64,000 bases of DNA from Hyphomicrobiaceae bacterium (GCA_020638065.1 JACKJG010000007.1:1-64000), one strand, 5' to 3'; shown: positions 34,349 through 44,990, numbered from the stretch's first letter. The notes: generated by a model from the letters alone, not told the origin. Numbers and translations: made by a program.

Positions 34349-35473
34349 TCAGGCCGCGCCGGTCCGCCATTCATCCAGCACGTCAGGGTCGCTTTCACAC
34401 CCAATTGCCTGATCGCGCAAGGCGGAAAAACCCGCTTTGTCCAACAATTGTGCCAGGGCCCAGATCGCGCTGACGCGCACCGCCGGATCGCTATGGTCGA
34501 GATGTGTCCGCATGCTGTCCACCATGCCCGCTTCGCCGCTGTTGCCGGCGGCGATCAGCACGTTGCGCAAGAATCGGGCATAACCAAGACGCCGCAATGG
34601 CGTCGCGCGCGTCATCTCCTTGAACCCCGTCTCGTCGAGCCTCAGAAGATCTTTCAGTTTTGGAAGTGTCAGCCTGTCACGAACGGCGAGTTTTGCGTCG
34701 CGCGTCTGTTCGGCGAACTTGTTCCACGGGCAAACGGCCAGGCAATCATCACATCCGAATATGCGATTGCCCATCGGCGCGCGGTACTCGCGCGGAATGA
34801 TGCCGTGGTGCTCGTTTGAATAATAGGCGAGGCACTTGCGGGCATTGAGCTTGAAAGGCTCGGGAAAGGCGTCCGTGGGACAGACGTCGAGGCACTTCGT
34901 GCATTTGCCGCAGGATTCCTTTTGCGGCGTGGAAGCGGGCAATTCCGCATCGGTGTAGATCGCCCCCAGAAACAGCCAGGACCCGAATGTGCGCGAAACC
35001 AGCGCCGAATGCTTGCCCTGCCAGCCAAGCCCCGCCGCCTCGGCCAGAGGCTTTTCCATCACGGGGGCCGTGTCGACGAAGACCTTGACCTCGGAGCCGG
35101 TCTTTGCCGCAAAAAGGCCCGCAAGCTCCTTGAGCCGCCCCTTGATCACCTCGTGATAATCCTGCCGCCGCGCATAGACCGAAATGTTGCCGCGATCCTT
35201 GCGGGCAAGGTCCTCCATCGGATCGGTGGCCGGGCCGTAATTGGTGCCCAGCATGATGATCGAGCGGGCATCCGGCCATAAAATTTGGGGGTCGGCCCGT
35301 CGCGCTTCCGTGTCTTTCAGCCAGTCCATGCCCGCATGATGGCCCCGCTCAAGAGCCTCGTGCAGCCTGTGCTTGCGCTCGGGGGGTGCGTCCGCACGCG
35401 TGATCCCGATCGCGGAAAATCCGAGCGTTCTGGCCCGGTCGGCCAGCAGGAAAAGCGCGCTGGACGTATCCAT
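34349..35473 (-). CDS. queG: Epoxyqueuosine reductase QueG
   Basis: Cobalamin-dependent Fe-S enzyme that reduces epoxyqueuosine to queuosine at tRNA position 34. The 374-residue protein has the catalytic N-terminal domain (AEAAGLGWQGKHSALVSRTFGSWLFLG) and two [4Fe-4S] motifs, CGKCTKCLDVCPTDAF and CDDCLAVCPWNKFA, followed by a C-terminal HEAT-like region (LDHSDPAVRVSAIWAL). I chose the ATG at 35473; an alternative ATG at 35506 overlaps the GST gene. Confidence 0.95.
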   Translation of the reverse strand: MDTSSALFLLADRARTLGFSAIGITRADAPPERKHRLHEALERGHHAGMDWLKDTEARRADPQILWPDARSIIMLGTNYGPATDPMEDLARKDRGNISVYARRQDYHEVIKGRLKELAGLFAAKTGSEVKVFVDTAPVMEKPLAEAAGLGWQGKHSALVSRTFGSWLFLGAIYTDAELPASTPQKESCGKCTKCLDVCPTDAFPEPFKLNARKCLAYYSNEHHGIIPREYRAPMGNRIFGCDDCLAVCPWNKFAEQTRDAKLAVRDRLTLPKLKDLLRLDETGFKEMTRATPLRRLGYARFLRNVLIAAGNSGEAGMVDSMRTHLDHSDPAVRVSAIWALAQLLDKAGFSALRDQAIGCESDPDVLDEWRTGAA

Positions 35474-35486
35474 CGTGCCGGAACTG

Positions 35487-36164
35487 TCAGAAGTCGAGAT
35501 CGGCATAGGTTGGAGAAGCGGGCGTGCCCACCAGCCGGTCGGACAGAAGTGGCCGGAACGAAGGGCGCGACTTCATCCGCGCATACCAGTCCTTGGTTTC
35601 GCGATGATCTTCCCAGGCCACATCGCCGAGATAATCGAGACACGACAAGTGCGCCGCCAGTGCGAAATCGGCCAGTGTCATTTCATTGCCCGCTGCCCAG
35701 GACCGGCTGGCAAACAGCCAGTCGAAATAGTGAAGATGTTCGACCAGATTGGCCTTGGCGGCGCGCAGAATGGACGTGTCCGGCGTGCCCGATCTGGTGT
35801 CGCGCTTGCCCACCTTCTCGTCGAGCACATATTGCGTGACTTCGCCATTGAGCTTGATGATCGCCCATTCGATCAGCCGCCACATCTCGGTGCGCAGCCC
35901 GGGTTCAGCGGGGATCAGGCCGTTGATCGGGTTGGGCGCAAACATCTCTTCGACATAGTGAAGGTTGGCGAGCACTCCAACGATCGCAGGGGCGCCCTGA
36001 TCGATCATCACCGGTAACGTTGCGGCCGGCGAAAGTTTGAGAAATTCCGGGTCGCGCTTCCAGGGGCTGATCTCGCTCATCTCGAAACTGGCGGAATATT
36101 CGGCCGCCATCAGCCGGATCAGCCGCGAATGCGGATCGAGTTTGTGATGCAGCAGCCTGACCAT
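35487..36164 (-). CDS. Glutathione S-transferase family protein
   Basis: A 225-residue GST: thioredoxin-like N-terminal domain (LLHHKLDPHSRLIRLMAAEY, LPVMIDQG with the cis-Pro) and all-helical C-terminal domain (ADFALAAHLSCLDYLGDVAW). Possible roles are detoxification or redox repair; substrate unknown. It is first in the GST-queG-SDR-like series and separated from queG by 13 bases. Confidence 0.9.
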   Translation of the reverse strand: MVRLLHHKLDPHSRLIRLMAAEYSASFEMSEISPWKRDPEFLKLSPAATLPVMIDQGAPAIVGVLANLHYVEEMFAPNPINGLIPAEPGLRTEMWRLIEWAIIKLNGEVTQYVLDEKVGKRDTRSGTPDTSILRAAKANLVEHLHYFDWLFASRSWAAGNEMTLADFALAAHLSCLDYLGDVAWEDHRETKDWYARMKSRPSFRPLLSDRLVGTPASPTYADLDF

Positions 36165-36350
36165 ATGCCGTCCCGAGATTGCGCCAAGCCGGGCATGGGC
36201 GAAAGCACCACCCGGTCAAACGGTGATAGTCCGCAAGAGCGGCTTTGGCAATTGCCCGCAAAACGGGGCGTAATCTGGGCATGACAGACAAAGCCAAATC
36301 AGACTAGAAGCGACGGGCCGGAGGCCATCCGGTTCTTTCTGGGACAGATC

Positions 36351-37157
36351 ATGGACGGAATTCTCACGCCGCTTCTCCTCGGGATCCTCGAGGGTCTCAC
36401 CGAATTCTTACCGGTCTCCTCGACCGGACACCTGCTGCTGGCCGGACATTTTTTCGGGCTCAGCGAGCCGGCAGTGTTCATCGTGCTCATCCAGCTCGGG
36501 GCGATCCTCGCCGTCATCACGGTCTATTTCGCCAAGCTCTTCGAATTGCTGCGCGATGCGCTTCAGGGCAAACGCGGCGCCTGGCTGTTCGCGCTCAACG
36601 TGGTTCTCGCCTCGTTTCCCGCGGCCCTGGCCGGCGTGATGTTCCATGATTACATCCAGGGCGTCATTTACGAGACGCCGCTGGTCATCTGTCTGACGCT
36701 TCTGATCGGCGGCATCATTTTGCTCGTGGTCGATCGCTTGCCGCTCAAGCCGCGCTACACCGACATCTACACCTATCCCTGGCATCTGGCGCTGATCGTC
36801 GGCATCTTTCAGATGCTCGCACTCATTCCGGGCGTGTCGCGTTCCGGCGCAACCATTGTCGGTTCGCTCCTGTTTGGCACCGACAAGCGTTCCGCCGCCG
36901 AATTCACTTTCTTCATTGCCCTGCCGATCATGATCGGCGCCTTCGGCTATGACTTTTACAAGAACCGCGAAATCATAATGTCCAGTGGCATCGGCCTCGA
37001 TATCCTGATCGGCTTTGTCGCTTCCTTCATCATCGGCACGCTGGTGGTGCGCTATTTGCTGCAATTCGTCTCCAGCCACGGATTCTCGCTCTTCGCCTGG
37101 TGGCGGATTATCGTCGGCGGCGCGGGACTGGTGGCGTTGCTCGCAATGGGATCCTGA
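36351..37157 (+). CDS. uppP: Undecaprenyl-diphosphatase UppP/BacA
   Basis: Integral membrane enzyme that dephosphorylates undecaprenyl pyrophosphate to recycle the lipid carrier of peptidoglycan synthesis; overproduction gives bacitracin resistance. The 268-residue protein carries the two signature motifs, LEGLTEFLPVSSTGHLLL near the N-terminus and PGVSRSGATIVGSLL near residue 165, with about eight hydrophobic segments. Confidence 0.97.
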   Translation: MDGILTPLLLGILEGLTEFLPVSSTGHLLLAGHFFGLSEPAVFIVLIQLGAILAVITVYFAKLFELLRDALQGKRGAWLFALNVVLASFPAALAGVMFHDYIQGVIYETPLVICLTLLIGGIILLVVDRLPLKPRYTDIYTYPWHLALIVGIFQMLALIPGVSRSGATIVGSLLFGTDKRSAAEFTFFIALPIMIGAFGYDFYKNREIIMSSGIGLDILIGFVASFIIGTLVVRYLLQFVSSHGFSLFAWWRIIVGGAGLVALLAMGS

Positions 37158-37219
37158 GTCAGACTGGCAACGCCCTGCGCTGGGTCAATGCTGCGCGGCG
37201 CATCCGGAAAGGAGCAGAC

Positions 37220-37861
37220 ATGGACCCCGCCGAACGCACGATGATCACCGATCCCAACGTGTTCTTCGAAAAGGGCTGCGGACGCTGCGAGCGGTTCGGA
37301 ACCCCGGATTGTTCGACCCGCCGGTGGCTGGCCGGACTCAATCATTTGCGCCGCATCTGCCGCGAAATGGGTCTGTCGGAGCATGCCAAATGGGGCCATC
37401 CCTGCTATATGCATGCCGGACGCAACATCGCGATTTTCGGTGCATTCCGCGAGGATTTCCGCTTCACCTTCATGAATGCGGGGCTGCTCAAGGACCCTGA
37501 GGGGGTGCTAAAGCCCAACGGCCCCAATGCGCGCACAAACAGCGTCCTATACTTTACCGAAAACGAACAGGTCGCCGAACTCGAGCCCACTATTCGCGCC
37601 TATATCGCCGAGCTGAAGGACTTTGCCGAAAGGGGCATCAAGCCGCCGAAGGAAGAAGCCGACCTCGACATTCCCGACGAACTGGTCGATGCCATGGATG
37701 ATGATCCCGAGCTCGCCGAGGCCTTCCATGCTCTCACGCCGGGCCGCCAGCGCAGCTACGCGATCAACCTCAATTCGGCCAAATCGTCTGAAACCCGGAT
37801 CCGGCGCATCGCCAAGTTTCGCGATCACATCATTGCCGGTAAAGGGGCGCTGGAACGCTGA
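37220..37861 (+). CDS. YdeI-type (DUF1801) protein
   Basis: A 213-residue soluble protein. The N-terminal half (WLAGLNHLRRICREMGLSEHAKWGHPCYMHAGRNIAIFGAFREDFRFTFMNAGLL in overlapping pieces) matches the DUF1801 fold; the C-terminal half (AFHALTPGRQRSYAINLNSAKSSETRIRRIAKF) is the YdeI OmpD-associated-like tail. The ATG at 37220 follows GGAAAGGAG. Function unknown. Confidence 0.85.
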   Translation: MDPAERTMITDPNVFFEKGCGRCERFGTPDCSTRRWLAGLNHLRRICREMGLSEHAKWGHPCYMHAGRNIAIFGAFREDFRFTFMNAGLLKDPEGVLKPNGPNARTNSVLYFTENEQVAELEPTIRAYIAELKDFAERGIKPPKEEADLDIPDELVDAMDDDPELAEAFHALTPGRQRSYAINLNSAKSSETRIRRIAKFRDHIIAGKGALER

Positions 37862-37999
37862 GTTTCCGCAGGTCCGTGAGAATTGACTGAAATCGTTTTG
37901 CGTTAAAACCGGCTTGACGGAGTGAGATTTTTCCCGCGCCGCAGGTGACTCCCCCGCGCTTCGCCCTTACCAATGGGCGTTCCAGAGGGAGGGACCCAC

Positions 38000-39271
38000 A
38001 TGAAACTCGAATCGATTGCGCTTCACCACGGCTACGAGTCCGAACAAACGACCAAAGCCGCCGCGGTGCCGATTTACCAGACCACCAGCTACACGTTCGA
38101 CGATACCCAGCACGGAGCCGACCTGTTCGATCTCAAGGTCGCGGGCAATATCTATACCCGCATCATGAACCCCACGAGCGCGGTGCTCGAACAGCGCCTC
38201 GCCGAAATGGAAGGCGGCATTGGCGGGTTGGCGCTGGCCTCCGGTATGGCCGCCATCACTTATGCCATCCAAACCATTTCCCAGGCCGGCGACAACATCG
38301 TCTCCACCTCGGAGCTTTACGGGGGCACCTACAACCTCTTCAAGCACACGTTCCCGCGCCAGGGCATCGACGTGCGCATGGCCAACCACAATGATTTTGC
38401 CGGCCTTGAGGCGCTCATCGACGACAAGACCCGCGCCGTCTTTTGCGAATCGATTGGCAACCCGGCCGGCAACGTCGTCGATATCGAAAAGCTGGCCGAG
38501 ATCGCCCACAAGCATGGCGTCCCGCTGATCGTCGATAATACGGTCGCGACGCCCTATCTCTGCCGCGTCTTCGATCATGGTGCCGATATCGCGGTGCATT
38601 CGCTGACCAAATATATCGGTGGGCATGGCAATTCGATTGGCGGCATGATCATCGACAGCGGCGAGTTCGATTGGGCGGCCAACAAGGCGCGCTTCCCGAT
38701 GCTCAACGAGCCCGATCCCTCCTATCATGGCGTGGTCTATACCGAGGCGCTCGGGGCGGCGGCCTTTATCGGACGCGCCCGCGTCGTGCCGCTGCGCAAT
38801 ACCGGGGCGGCCCTGTCTCCGCTCAACGCTTTCCTGATCCTTCAGGGGCTCGAAACCCTCGGCCTCAGAATGGAACGGCACTGCGAAAACGCCGAGAAGG
38901 TGGCCCATTGGCTGAGCGTTCATCCCAAGGTCAATTGGGTCAATTACGCGACGCTTTCGGATAGCCCCTACAAGGCGACCGCCGGCAAGATCACCAAGGG
39001 CAAGGCCTCGGGTATCCTGAGCTTCGGCATCGAAGGCGGGCGCGAGGCCGGTGCGAAATTCATCGACGCGCTGCAGATGATCCTGAGGCTGGTCAATATA
39101 GGCGACGCCAAATCGCTCGCCTGTCACCCGGCGACCACCACCCATCGCCAGCTTTCGCCCGAGGAGCTCAAGACGGCGGGGGTCAGCGAGGATCTGGTGC
39201 GCATTTCCGTCGGCATCGAACACGTCGACGACATCATCGCCGATATCGAACAGGCCCTCGACAAGGTCTGA
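38000..39271 (+). CDS. metY: O-acetylhomoserine/O-succinylhomoserine sulfhydrylase
   Basis: PLP enzyme of the Cys/Met metabolism family that makes homocysteine directly from acylated homoserine and sulfide. The 423-residue length is typical of MetY rather than the shorter MetZ (about 390). Key residues are the YTRIMNPTSAVLEQRLAEMEGG substrate loop, the PLP lysine in SLTKYIGGHGNSIGG (near residue 203), and CHPATTTHRQLSPEEL at the C-terminus. The ATG at 38000 follows GAGGGAGGG. The leader from 37862 has a GGAGT/ACTCC inverted repeat but no convincing SAM-II motif. Confidence 0.93.
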   Translation: MKLESIALHHGYESEQTTKAAAVPIYQTTSYTFDDTQHGADLFDLKVAGNIYTRIMNPTSAVLEQRLAEMEGGIGGLALASGMAAITYAIQTISQAGDNIVSTSELYGGTYNLFKHTFPRQGIDVRMANHNDFAGLEALIDDKTRAVFCESIGNPAGNVVDIEKLAEIAHKHGVPLIVDNTVATPYLCRVFDHGADIAVHSLTKYIGGHGNSIGGMIIDSGEFDWAANKARFPMLNEPDPSYHGVVYTEALGAAAFIGRARVVPLRNTGAALSPLNAFLILQGLETLGLRMERHCENAEKVAHWLSVHPKVNWVNYATLSDSPYKATAGKITKGKASGILSFGIEGGREAGAKFIDALQMILRLVNIGDAKSLACHPATTTHRQLSPEELKTAGVSEDLVRISVGIEHVDDIIADIEQALDKV

Positions 39272-39292
39272 GTTCGATCTGCCTGCCAAAAC

Positions 39293-39319
39293 AAAGGCCG
39301 CCTCAAGGGCGGCCTTTTT
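39293..39319 (+). terminator. Intrinsic terminator after metY
   Basis: GGCCGCC (39296-39302) pairs with GGCGGCC (39308-39314), followed by TTTTT on the plus strand. AAA flanks the other side, so it may also work for the convergent NDUFA9-type gene. Confidence 0.92.
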
Positions 39320-39343
39320 GCGTCTGCCGGCGCTGGCCGTGCC

Positions 39344-40309
39344 TCAGGCCTCGACGCGTTCGAATTCGCCGTGCTTGCGGAAGCGCCACATATAGTCGGG
39401 CAGCACGTCATCCATCGGCGTCGGTGCAACACCGAACGCCTTGAGGGTGTGTTTCTCACCCTCGGCCGCTTCGCTGACCACGTTGTCGTTCTGCAGCGTG
39501 ATCACCTGATCGATCGTCAGAAGCGGATGCGGCAGCCATTGCGCAAACCAGGCCATGAACTTGGCCAACCCCTCCGGAACGTCGAAAATCGGCCGGTTGC
39601 GATGCGCATATTCATTCACCAATTCCATGATCTGATGCATGGTCACAACGTCCGGCCCGCCCAGTTCATAGATTGTGCCGCTCTTGGCCGCACCGCCCGC
39701 AGCCTTGGCGATGGCCATGGCCACGTCGCCCACATAGACCGGCTGGAACCGGCTTTTGGCGCCCACCGCCGGAAGAACCGGCAGATAGCGCGCCAGCATG
39801 CCGAAGCGGTTGAAAAAGGAATCGTCAGGCCCAAAGACCAGGGAGGGCCGGATGATGATCGCTTCGGGGAAATGCTTCCTGACCTCGTCCTCGCCAAGCG
39901 CCCGCGAGCGCAGATAGGTGCTGTCCGATTCTGCGTCGGCGCCAAGTGCCGACATGTGGATCAGCGTCTTGACCCCGGCCCGGGCCGCGGCCTGCGCCAC
40001 GTGCGCCGCCCCCATCGTGTGCACGGCCCGGAAGCGCTGCCGGCCGCCTTCATAAAGAATGCCAACCAGGTTGATCACCACGTCCGAACCGGCAACCCCG
40101 GCCATCACGCTTTCATAATTGCGCACGTTGACCTGCATCGGCTGGATTTGTCCCACCGTGCCCAGCGGCCGCAAATGCCCGGCCAGATCCGGCCGCCTGA
40201 CACCGACCCGGACGCGATAACCCATTCGGGCCAGGTCCTGAACCAGCTGCGTGCCGATAAAGCCCGATCCGCCGATAATCGTGACCAGTTTGGGCTGTTC
40301 GATGGGCAT
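39344..40309 (-). CDS. NDUFA9-type NAD-dependent epimerase-like protein (complex I-associated family)
   Basis: A 321-residue atypical SDR: N-terminal VTIIGGSGFIGTQLVQDLARMGYRVRVGVRRP Rossmann motif, MSALGADAESDSTYLRSRALGED active region, and C-terminal part with PDVVTMHQIMELVNEY. This is the bacterial relative of mitochondrial complex I subunit NDUFA9/39 kDa. The start ATG at 40309 (MPIEQPKLVTIIGGSG) matches family length. It converges on metY through the terminator. Confidence 0.9.
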   Translation of the reverse strand: MPIEQPKLVTIIGGSGFIGTQLVQDLARMGYRVRVGVRRPDLAGHLRPLGTVGQIQPMQVNVRNYESVMAGVAGSDVVINLVGILYEGGRQRFRAVHTMGAAHVAQAAARAGVKTLIHMSALGADAESDSTYLRSRALGEDEVRKHFPEAIIIRPSLVFGPDDSFFNRFGMLARYLPVLPAVGAKSRFQPVYVGDVAMAIAKAAGGAAKSGTIYELGGPDVVTMHQIMELVNEYAHRNRPIFDVPEGLAKFMAWFAQWLPHPLLTIDQVITLQNDNVVSEAAEGEKHTLKAFGVAPTPMDDVLPDYMWRFRKHGEFERVEA

Positions 40310-40563
40310 GGGTGCAATCTCCCCAGAAGGCTGATCGAAACCGCCGCAGACCTTCTGAGCGGCCGCAGCTCCATTGCCGGTCAATAGCCTGCGAAATCCA
40401 CCTTGTCGAGGCCGGAGCGGGCTTGCCAACAATCACCTGCCGCTGCCTCTGGCGCCGTTCAGGTTTTGACAGGATCAGGGCACCGGCCCCAGGTCCTTGT
40501 TTTGTCGCGTTTCCGAACCGGCGAACCGGTATCCACCTCGTCTGGAAAGGCTCCAGTCTGTGA
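40310..40563. other. Gene-free spacer upstream of tRNA-Leu
   Basis: No frame in this stretch has a family-like product or credible start. It contains the 5' side of the NDUFA9-type gene and the region leading to the tRNA promoter. A TTGACAGGATC stretch near 40478 could be a further -35 element. Confidence 0.5.
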
Positions 40564-40592
40564 TTGACATCGACGGGGCGCTTGACTAATGA
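40564..40592 (+). promoter_or_regulatory. Putative sigma70-type promoter of tRNA-Leu
   Basis: TTGACA (40564-40569) and TAATGA (40587-40592) are spaced by 17 bases, 45 bases upstream of the mature tRNA 5' end. This is the best housekeeping promoter in the gap. Confidence 0.6.
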
Positions 40593-40637
40593 GGCGGCTT
40601 GCAGCGGGCGGGCGACGTGGTTTCTCCGCTCCGATGT

Positions 40638-40724
<87 letters not shown>

Positions 40725-40757
40725 ACGACCTTTTTCATTGATGAACATTGAGACACA

Positions 40758-40784
40758 AAAACCCCAGAAACACTGGGGTTTTAT
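40758..40784 (+). terminator. Intrinsic terminator of tRNA-Leu
   Basis: AAAACCCCAG (40758-40767) and CTGGGGTTTT (40773-40782) form a 10-bp stem with a five-base loop and T-rich end, 34 bases after the tRNA. Confidence 0.9.
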
Positions 40785-40836
40785 CGTTTCTGGGTGAACA
40801 TGGGTGAGCGCCAAATACCCTTGCAACGCGTGAAAA

Positions 40837-40866
40837 TGTGGGTAGCGTTTCTGTTTTTTACCCACA
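40837..40866. repeat. Inverted repeat upstream of the integrase remnant
   Basis: TGTGGGTA (40837-40844) and TACCCACA (40859-40866) are an 8-bp inverted repeat with a 14-base T-rich loop, ending 22 bases before the integrase-like ATG. It could be an old regulatory or arm-binding site of the integrase. Confidence 0.5.
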
Positions 40867-40888
40867 CTCCCGATTGGCGTTGCCCACA

Positions 40889-41145
40889 ATGGCACATTCA
40901 GACTTCCCAGTCCGGCGCGCAAAACCCAAACAGCGGGCCCACCGGTTAACCGACGGAGATGGGCTAAATCCCCTCGTTCGCCCCAATGGATCGAGGCCTC
41001 GGCAGCTTCGCTATCGGTTTGCGGGCAAGGAAACATCCTTTGGTTTCGGAAGACTCCGGCTTTGTCCCCGGCTGATGCGCGGCGAAAACGAGATGATGCC
41101 AAATGGCGTCTTATAGGCGAGATCGATTCGGACACGAAAAGCTAG
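40889..41145 (+). pseudogene. P4-type tyrosine integrase remnant (DUF4102 N-terminal domain, frameshifted)
   Basis: From the ATG at 40889 the frame reads an arm-binding integrase N-terminus: AKPKQRAHRLTDGDGL, LVRPNGS, RQLRYRFAGKETSFGFG. Near 41050 the frame breaks; the +2 frame continues the same domain as PALSPADARRKRDDAKWRLIGEIDSDT and then meets TAG at 41143-41145. The core-binding and catalytic domains are missing altogether. Together with its place directly after tRNA-Leu, this is a decayed genomic-island integrase. The size of the lost element is not visible. Confidence 0.85.
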
Positions 41146-41376
41146 TGCTATGTCTTGCTTAAGGCGCTTGATGAATATGGTGACGCAAATAACGAGCTAA
41201 GCTGCGGTCGGACCCGGATGGTCCTTGCAGAGTGCATGCCCGATATGGTCGCGATATTGCAGGCAACTCCTGCGGTGACGCCTGCGATTGACCTTCGAGG
41301 ACGGGACTGGGGTAATTCGGGCAGACTGGGAGACATCACATTTTGCGCAAATTCCAACCATTCATTGGGGCAACAG
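41146..41376. other. Unassigned DNA between the integrase remnant and the LysR gene
   Basis: About 230 bases with a lower GC content than the neighbours. A plus-strand frame through it (41155-41463) has no recognisable motif and runs antisense into the LysR gene. Probably decayed island DNA. No copy of the tRNA-Leu 3' end was found here to mark an attR site. Confidence 0.5.
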
Positions 41377-42270
41377 TTATGTCTTCTGGGGCGTGAAAAT
41401 ATGCCGGTTTTGCGCAACGATTTCGGTCAGAAACCGGCTGACAAGACCGACCTGTGGCGATGAGCGGAGATTTTCGTGCACCGCCGTCCAATAGGATCGG
41501 GTGATCCTGACGTCGGGCAAAACCGGCACCAGATCATCTTCAGGCGTCACGATATAATCGTGCAGAATGCCGATACCGGCTCCCGCCTTGACGGCCTCGA
41601 ACTGGCCCATGGCGCTCGAAATGGCGAGCGCGTTGCGCCAGGTCTTCGAAATTTCTCGCTCGAAATTGAGCTCCGGCGTCGGGATAAGGTCTTCGACATA
41701 GCCGACAAGCCGGTGACCGGCGAGATCCTCCAAGCGCGCCGGAGTTCCGTGTGCGGTCAGATAGGAGGACGAAGCATAAAGCGAGAGCGCATAATCGGTC
41801 AGCTTCCGGACAGCCAGCCGTCCCTGGCGCGGGCGCCCGATGAGAACAGCGATATCGGCCTCACGCTGAGAGAGCGAAAAAGTGCGGGAGACCGGTACCA
41901 GCTCGAGGCGCAGGTCTGGATATCGGTCCATCAGCATGGGCAGACGTGGCGCCAGAAACGAGACGCCAAACCCGTCCGGCGCTCCGATCCGGACCGTGCC
42001 GGACATTTCAAGTGCTTCGCCCGAAACTTGCGCAACGGCCGACAGAATGGGCCCCTCGGCCAACTCCAGCGCGTCCATCAGCCGCCGCCCGGGTTCGGTG
42101 AGTTGGCAGCCGGTCGTGCTGCGAAACAGCAATTTGCTGCCGAGATCCGCCTCGAGCGCCGTCAGCCTGCGGCTGAGGGTTGCCTGATTGACACCAAGCG
42201 ACTTGGCCGCGCCGAGCATCTGCCCGGCCCGCGCCACCGCCAGAAACAAGCGTGCATCTTCCCAGTTCAT
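41377..42270 (-). CDS. LysR-family transcriptional regulator
   Basis: A 297-residue LysR regulator: N-terminal winged helix (MNWEDARLFLAVARAGQMLGAAKSLGVNQATLSRRLTALE in overlapping pieces, residues 1-60) and a periplasmic-binding-like effector domain. It is divergent from the methylmalonate-semialdehyde dehydrogenase gene across 96 bases, which suggests that it controls that gene. The intergenic region holds a TGCA-N4-TGCA repeat (42281-42292) as a possible binding site. Effector unknown. Confidence 0.93.
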   Translation of the reverse strand: MNWEDARLFLAVARAGQMLGAAKSLGVNQATLSRRLTALEADLGSKLLFRSTTGCQLTEPGRRLMDALELAEGPILSAVAQVSGEALEMSGTVRIGAPDGFGVSFLAPRLPMLMDRYPDLRLELVPVSRTFSLSQREADIAVLIGRPRQGRLAVRKLTDYALSLYASSSYLTAHGTPARLEDLAGHRLVGYVEDLIPTPELNFEREISKTWRNALAISSAMGQFEAVKAGAGIGILHDYIVTPEDDLVPVLPDVRITRSYWTAVHENLRSSPQVGLVSRFLTEIVAQNRHIFTPQKT

Positions 42271-42280
42271 GTCGTCGTTA

Positions 42281-42292
42281 TGCAGAAATGCA
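42281..42292. promoter_or_regulatory. Possible LysR binding site
   Basis: TGCAGAAATGCA lies 11 bases upstream of the LysR start in the LysR-iolA divergent gap. Symmetric TGCA half-sites with four central bases; pattern only. Confidence 0.3.
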
Positions 42293-42366
42293 AAACAGAT
42301 TTCAATATCACGCGATTGTTATGCCCATACGCAACGGATATTCCCCCTTCGAACCAGGAGGAACCC

Positions 42367-43869
<1,503 letters not shown>

Positions 43870-43892
43870 CCGGGGCGAACTGGATGAAACGC

Positions 43893-43926
43893 AAAAGGGC
43901 AATCACCTTGTGATTGCCCTTTTTTT
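43893..43926 (+). terminator. Intrinsic terminator of iolA
   Basis: GGGCAATCAC (43897-43906) pairs with GTGATTGCCC (43910-43919) around a three-base loop, followed by seven T. AAAA on the other flank allows weak use by the convergent LacI gene. Confidence 0.95.
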
Positions 43927-43936
43927 GGACACCTGA

Positions 43937-44971
43937 CTAAACGCTTTCCGGGGTCACGATCTCAAAGGGCAGGAGCTTTTGCACCGGCGCACCGGCCTCT
44001 CTGTGCTCCACCGCCGTCAACAAACTGTCGATCAACGCTTCCGAAGAAGGCTCGACCGGATGGCACAACGCAGCAACGATCAGGCCTTCGGTCAGGCCTT
44101 TGCGGGTTTCCGGCCCGATATCCCGGCACACCAGCCGGATGCTGGAGCGTTGTTTTTCGTCCATTTCACGCATGGCCTTGAGCACCCCCGAAATGCCGCC
44201 TCCCGAAACGAATATGCCGACAAGATCGGAAAAGTCCGCGGCGATGCGTTTGACGACTTGATACGCCACTTCGGGTTCTTCATGCGTTGGAATGGCTTCG
44301 CTGACCACGAAATCCGGTGCCTTTTCCCGGAAATATGAGCGGAAGCTCGCATCGGCAATGTCCTGACACTGATAGCGGTGGTTTCCGACGAAAGCCGCGA
44401 CGGTGCCGCTCTGCCGGGATGTTCCCGCGATGAACCAGGCCGCGGTGCGCCCCAGCTTCCAGTTGTTTGTTCCCACATGCCCGGCCCGATTGGGTGACGA
44501 CAGGTCGGTAATGTAGGTAACGACCGGCACGCCCTGCACCGCCAATTGGTCGACGGCCTGGTTGATCAGGGGGTGGTCGGCGGCGATGACGGCGACCGCG
44601 TCCACCGTGCTCCCCAACGCGATCAGGTTTTCCGCGACCGCTTCCGGCGCCAAATCATCTTCGAACTGCAATTGCGGTCTGATGAGATAGTCCGCCCGCC
44701 GCTTCGAGGCCCGCAACAAGGATTCGCCGAACATCTGGTAGATCGGACGATGCGATTGCTGGAGCAAAAAACCCAGTTTGCGTGCTGGTAAGGACTCCCG
44801 TTTGCGTTCCCTGAGCGCACCAAGGCCGTAAAATCCGATCTGTTCAGCCGCCAGAGCGATACGATCGATCGTATCGCTTCTTACGGTTCCGGTGCCGTGC
44901 AGCAATCGATTCACGGTCGAAATGCTCACGCCGGACGCGTCCGCCAAATCAGAGATCGTCGGTCGTTTCAT
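43937..44971 (-). CDS. LacI-family repressor, probable regulator of the inositol operon
   Basis: A 344-residue LacI/GalR protein: N-terminal helix-turn-helix (TISDLADASGVSISTVNRLLHGTGTVR, residues 5-31) with hinge helix, and a type I periplasmic-binding effector domain (GHVGTNNWKLGRTAAWFI, GIFVSGGGISGVLKAM). It is divergent from the large inositol transport/catabolic array; palindromes in the shared gap fit LacI operators. No RpiR-type IolR is seen in the window, so this is the likely regulator; the effector is probably an inositol or derivative, by inference. Confidence 0.93.
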   Translation of the reverse strand: MKRPTISDLADASGVSISTVNRLLHGTGTVRSDTIDRIALAAEQIGFYGLGALRERKRESLPARKLGFLLQQSHRPIYQMFGESLLRASKRRADYLIRPQLQFEDDLAPEAVAENLIALGSTVDAVAVIAADHPLINQAVDQLAVQGVPVVTYITDLSSPNRAGHVGTNNWKLGRTAAWFIAGTSRQSGTVAAFVGNHRYQCQDIADASFRSYFREKAPDFVVSEAIPTHEEPEVAYQVVKRIAADFSDLVGIFVSGGGISGVLKAMREMDEKQRSSIRLVCRDIGPETRKGLTEGLIVAALCHPVEPSSEALIDSLLTAVEHREAGAPVQKLLPFEIVTPESV

Positions 44972-44990
44972 GGTCTTAGGCCCCTCCTTG

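Noticed and set aside
37862..37999. SAM-II type riboswitch upstream of metY
   Set aside because: A GGAGT/ACTCC pair is present, but the conserved SAM-II core (GTGATTT and its pseudoknot partner) could not be found.
37967..39289. Minus-strand frame of 440 codons
   Set aside because: Antisense to metY, whose motifs are complete.
41155..41463. Plus-strand frame of 102 codons after the integrase remnant
   Set aside because: No recognisable motif or RBS, and it runs antisense into the LysR gene.
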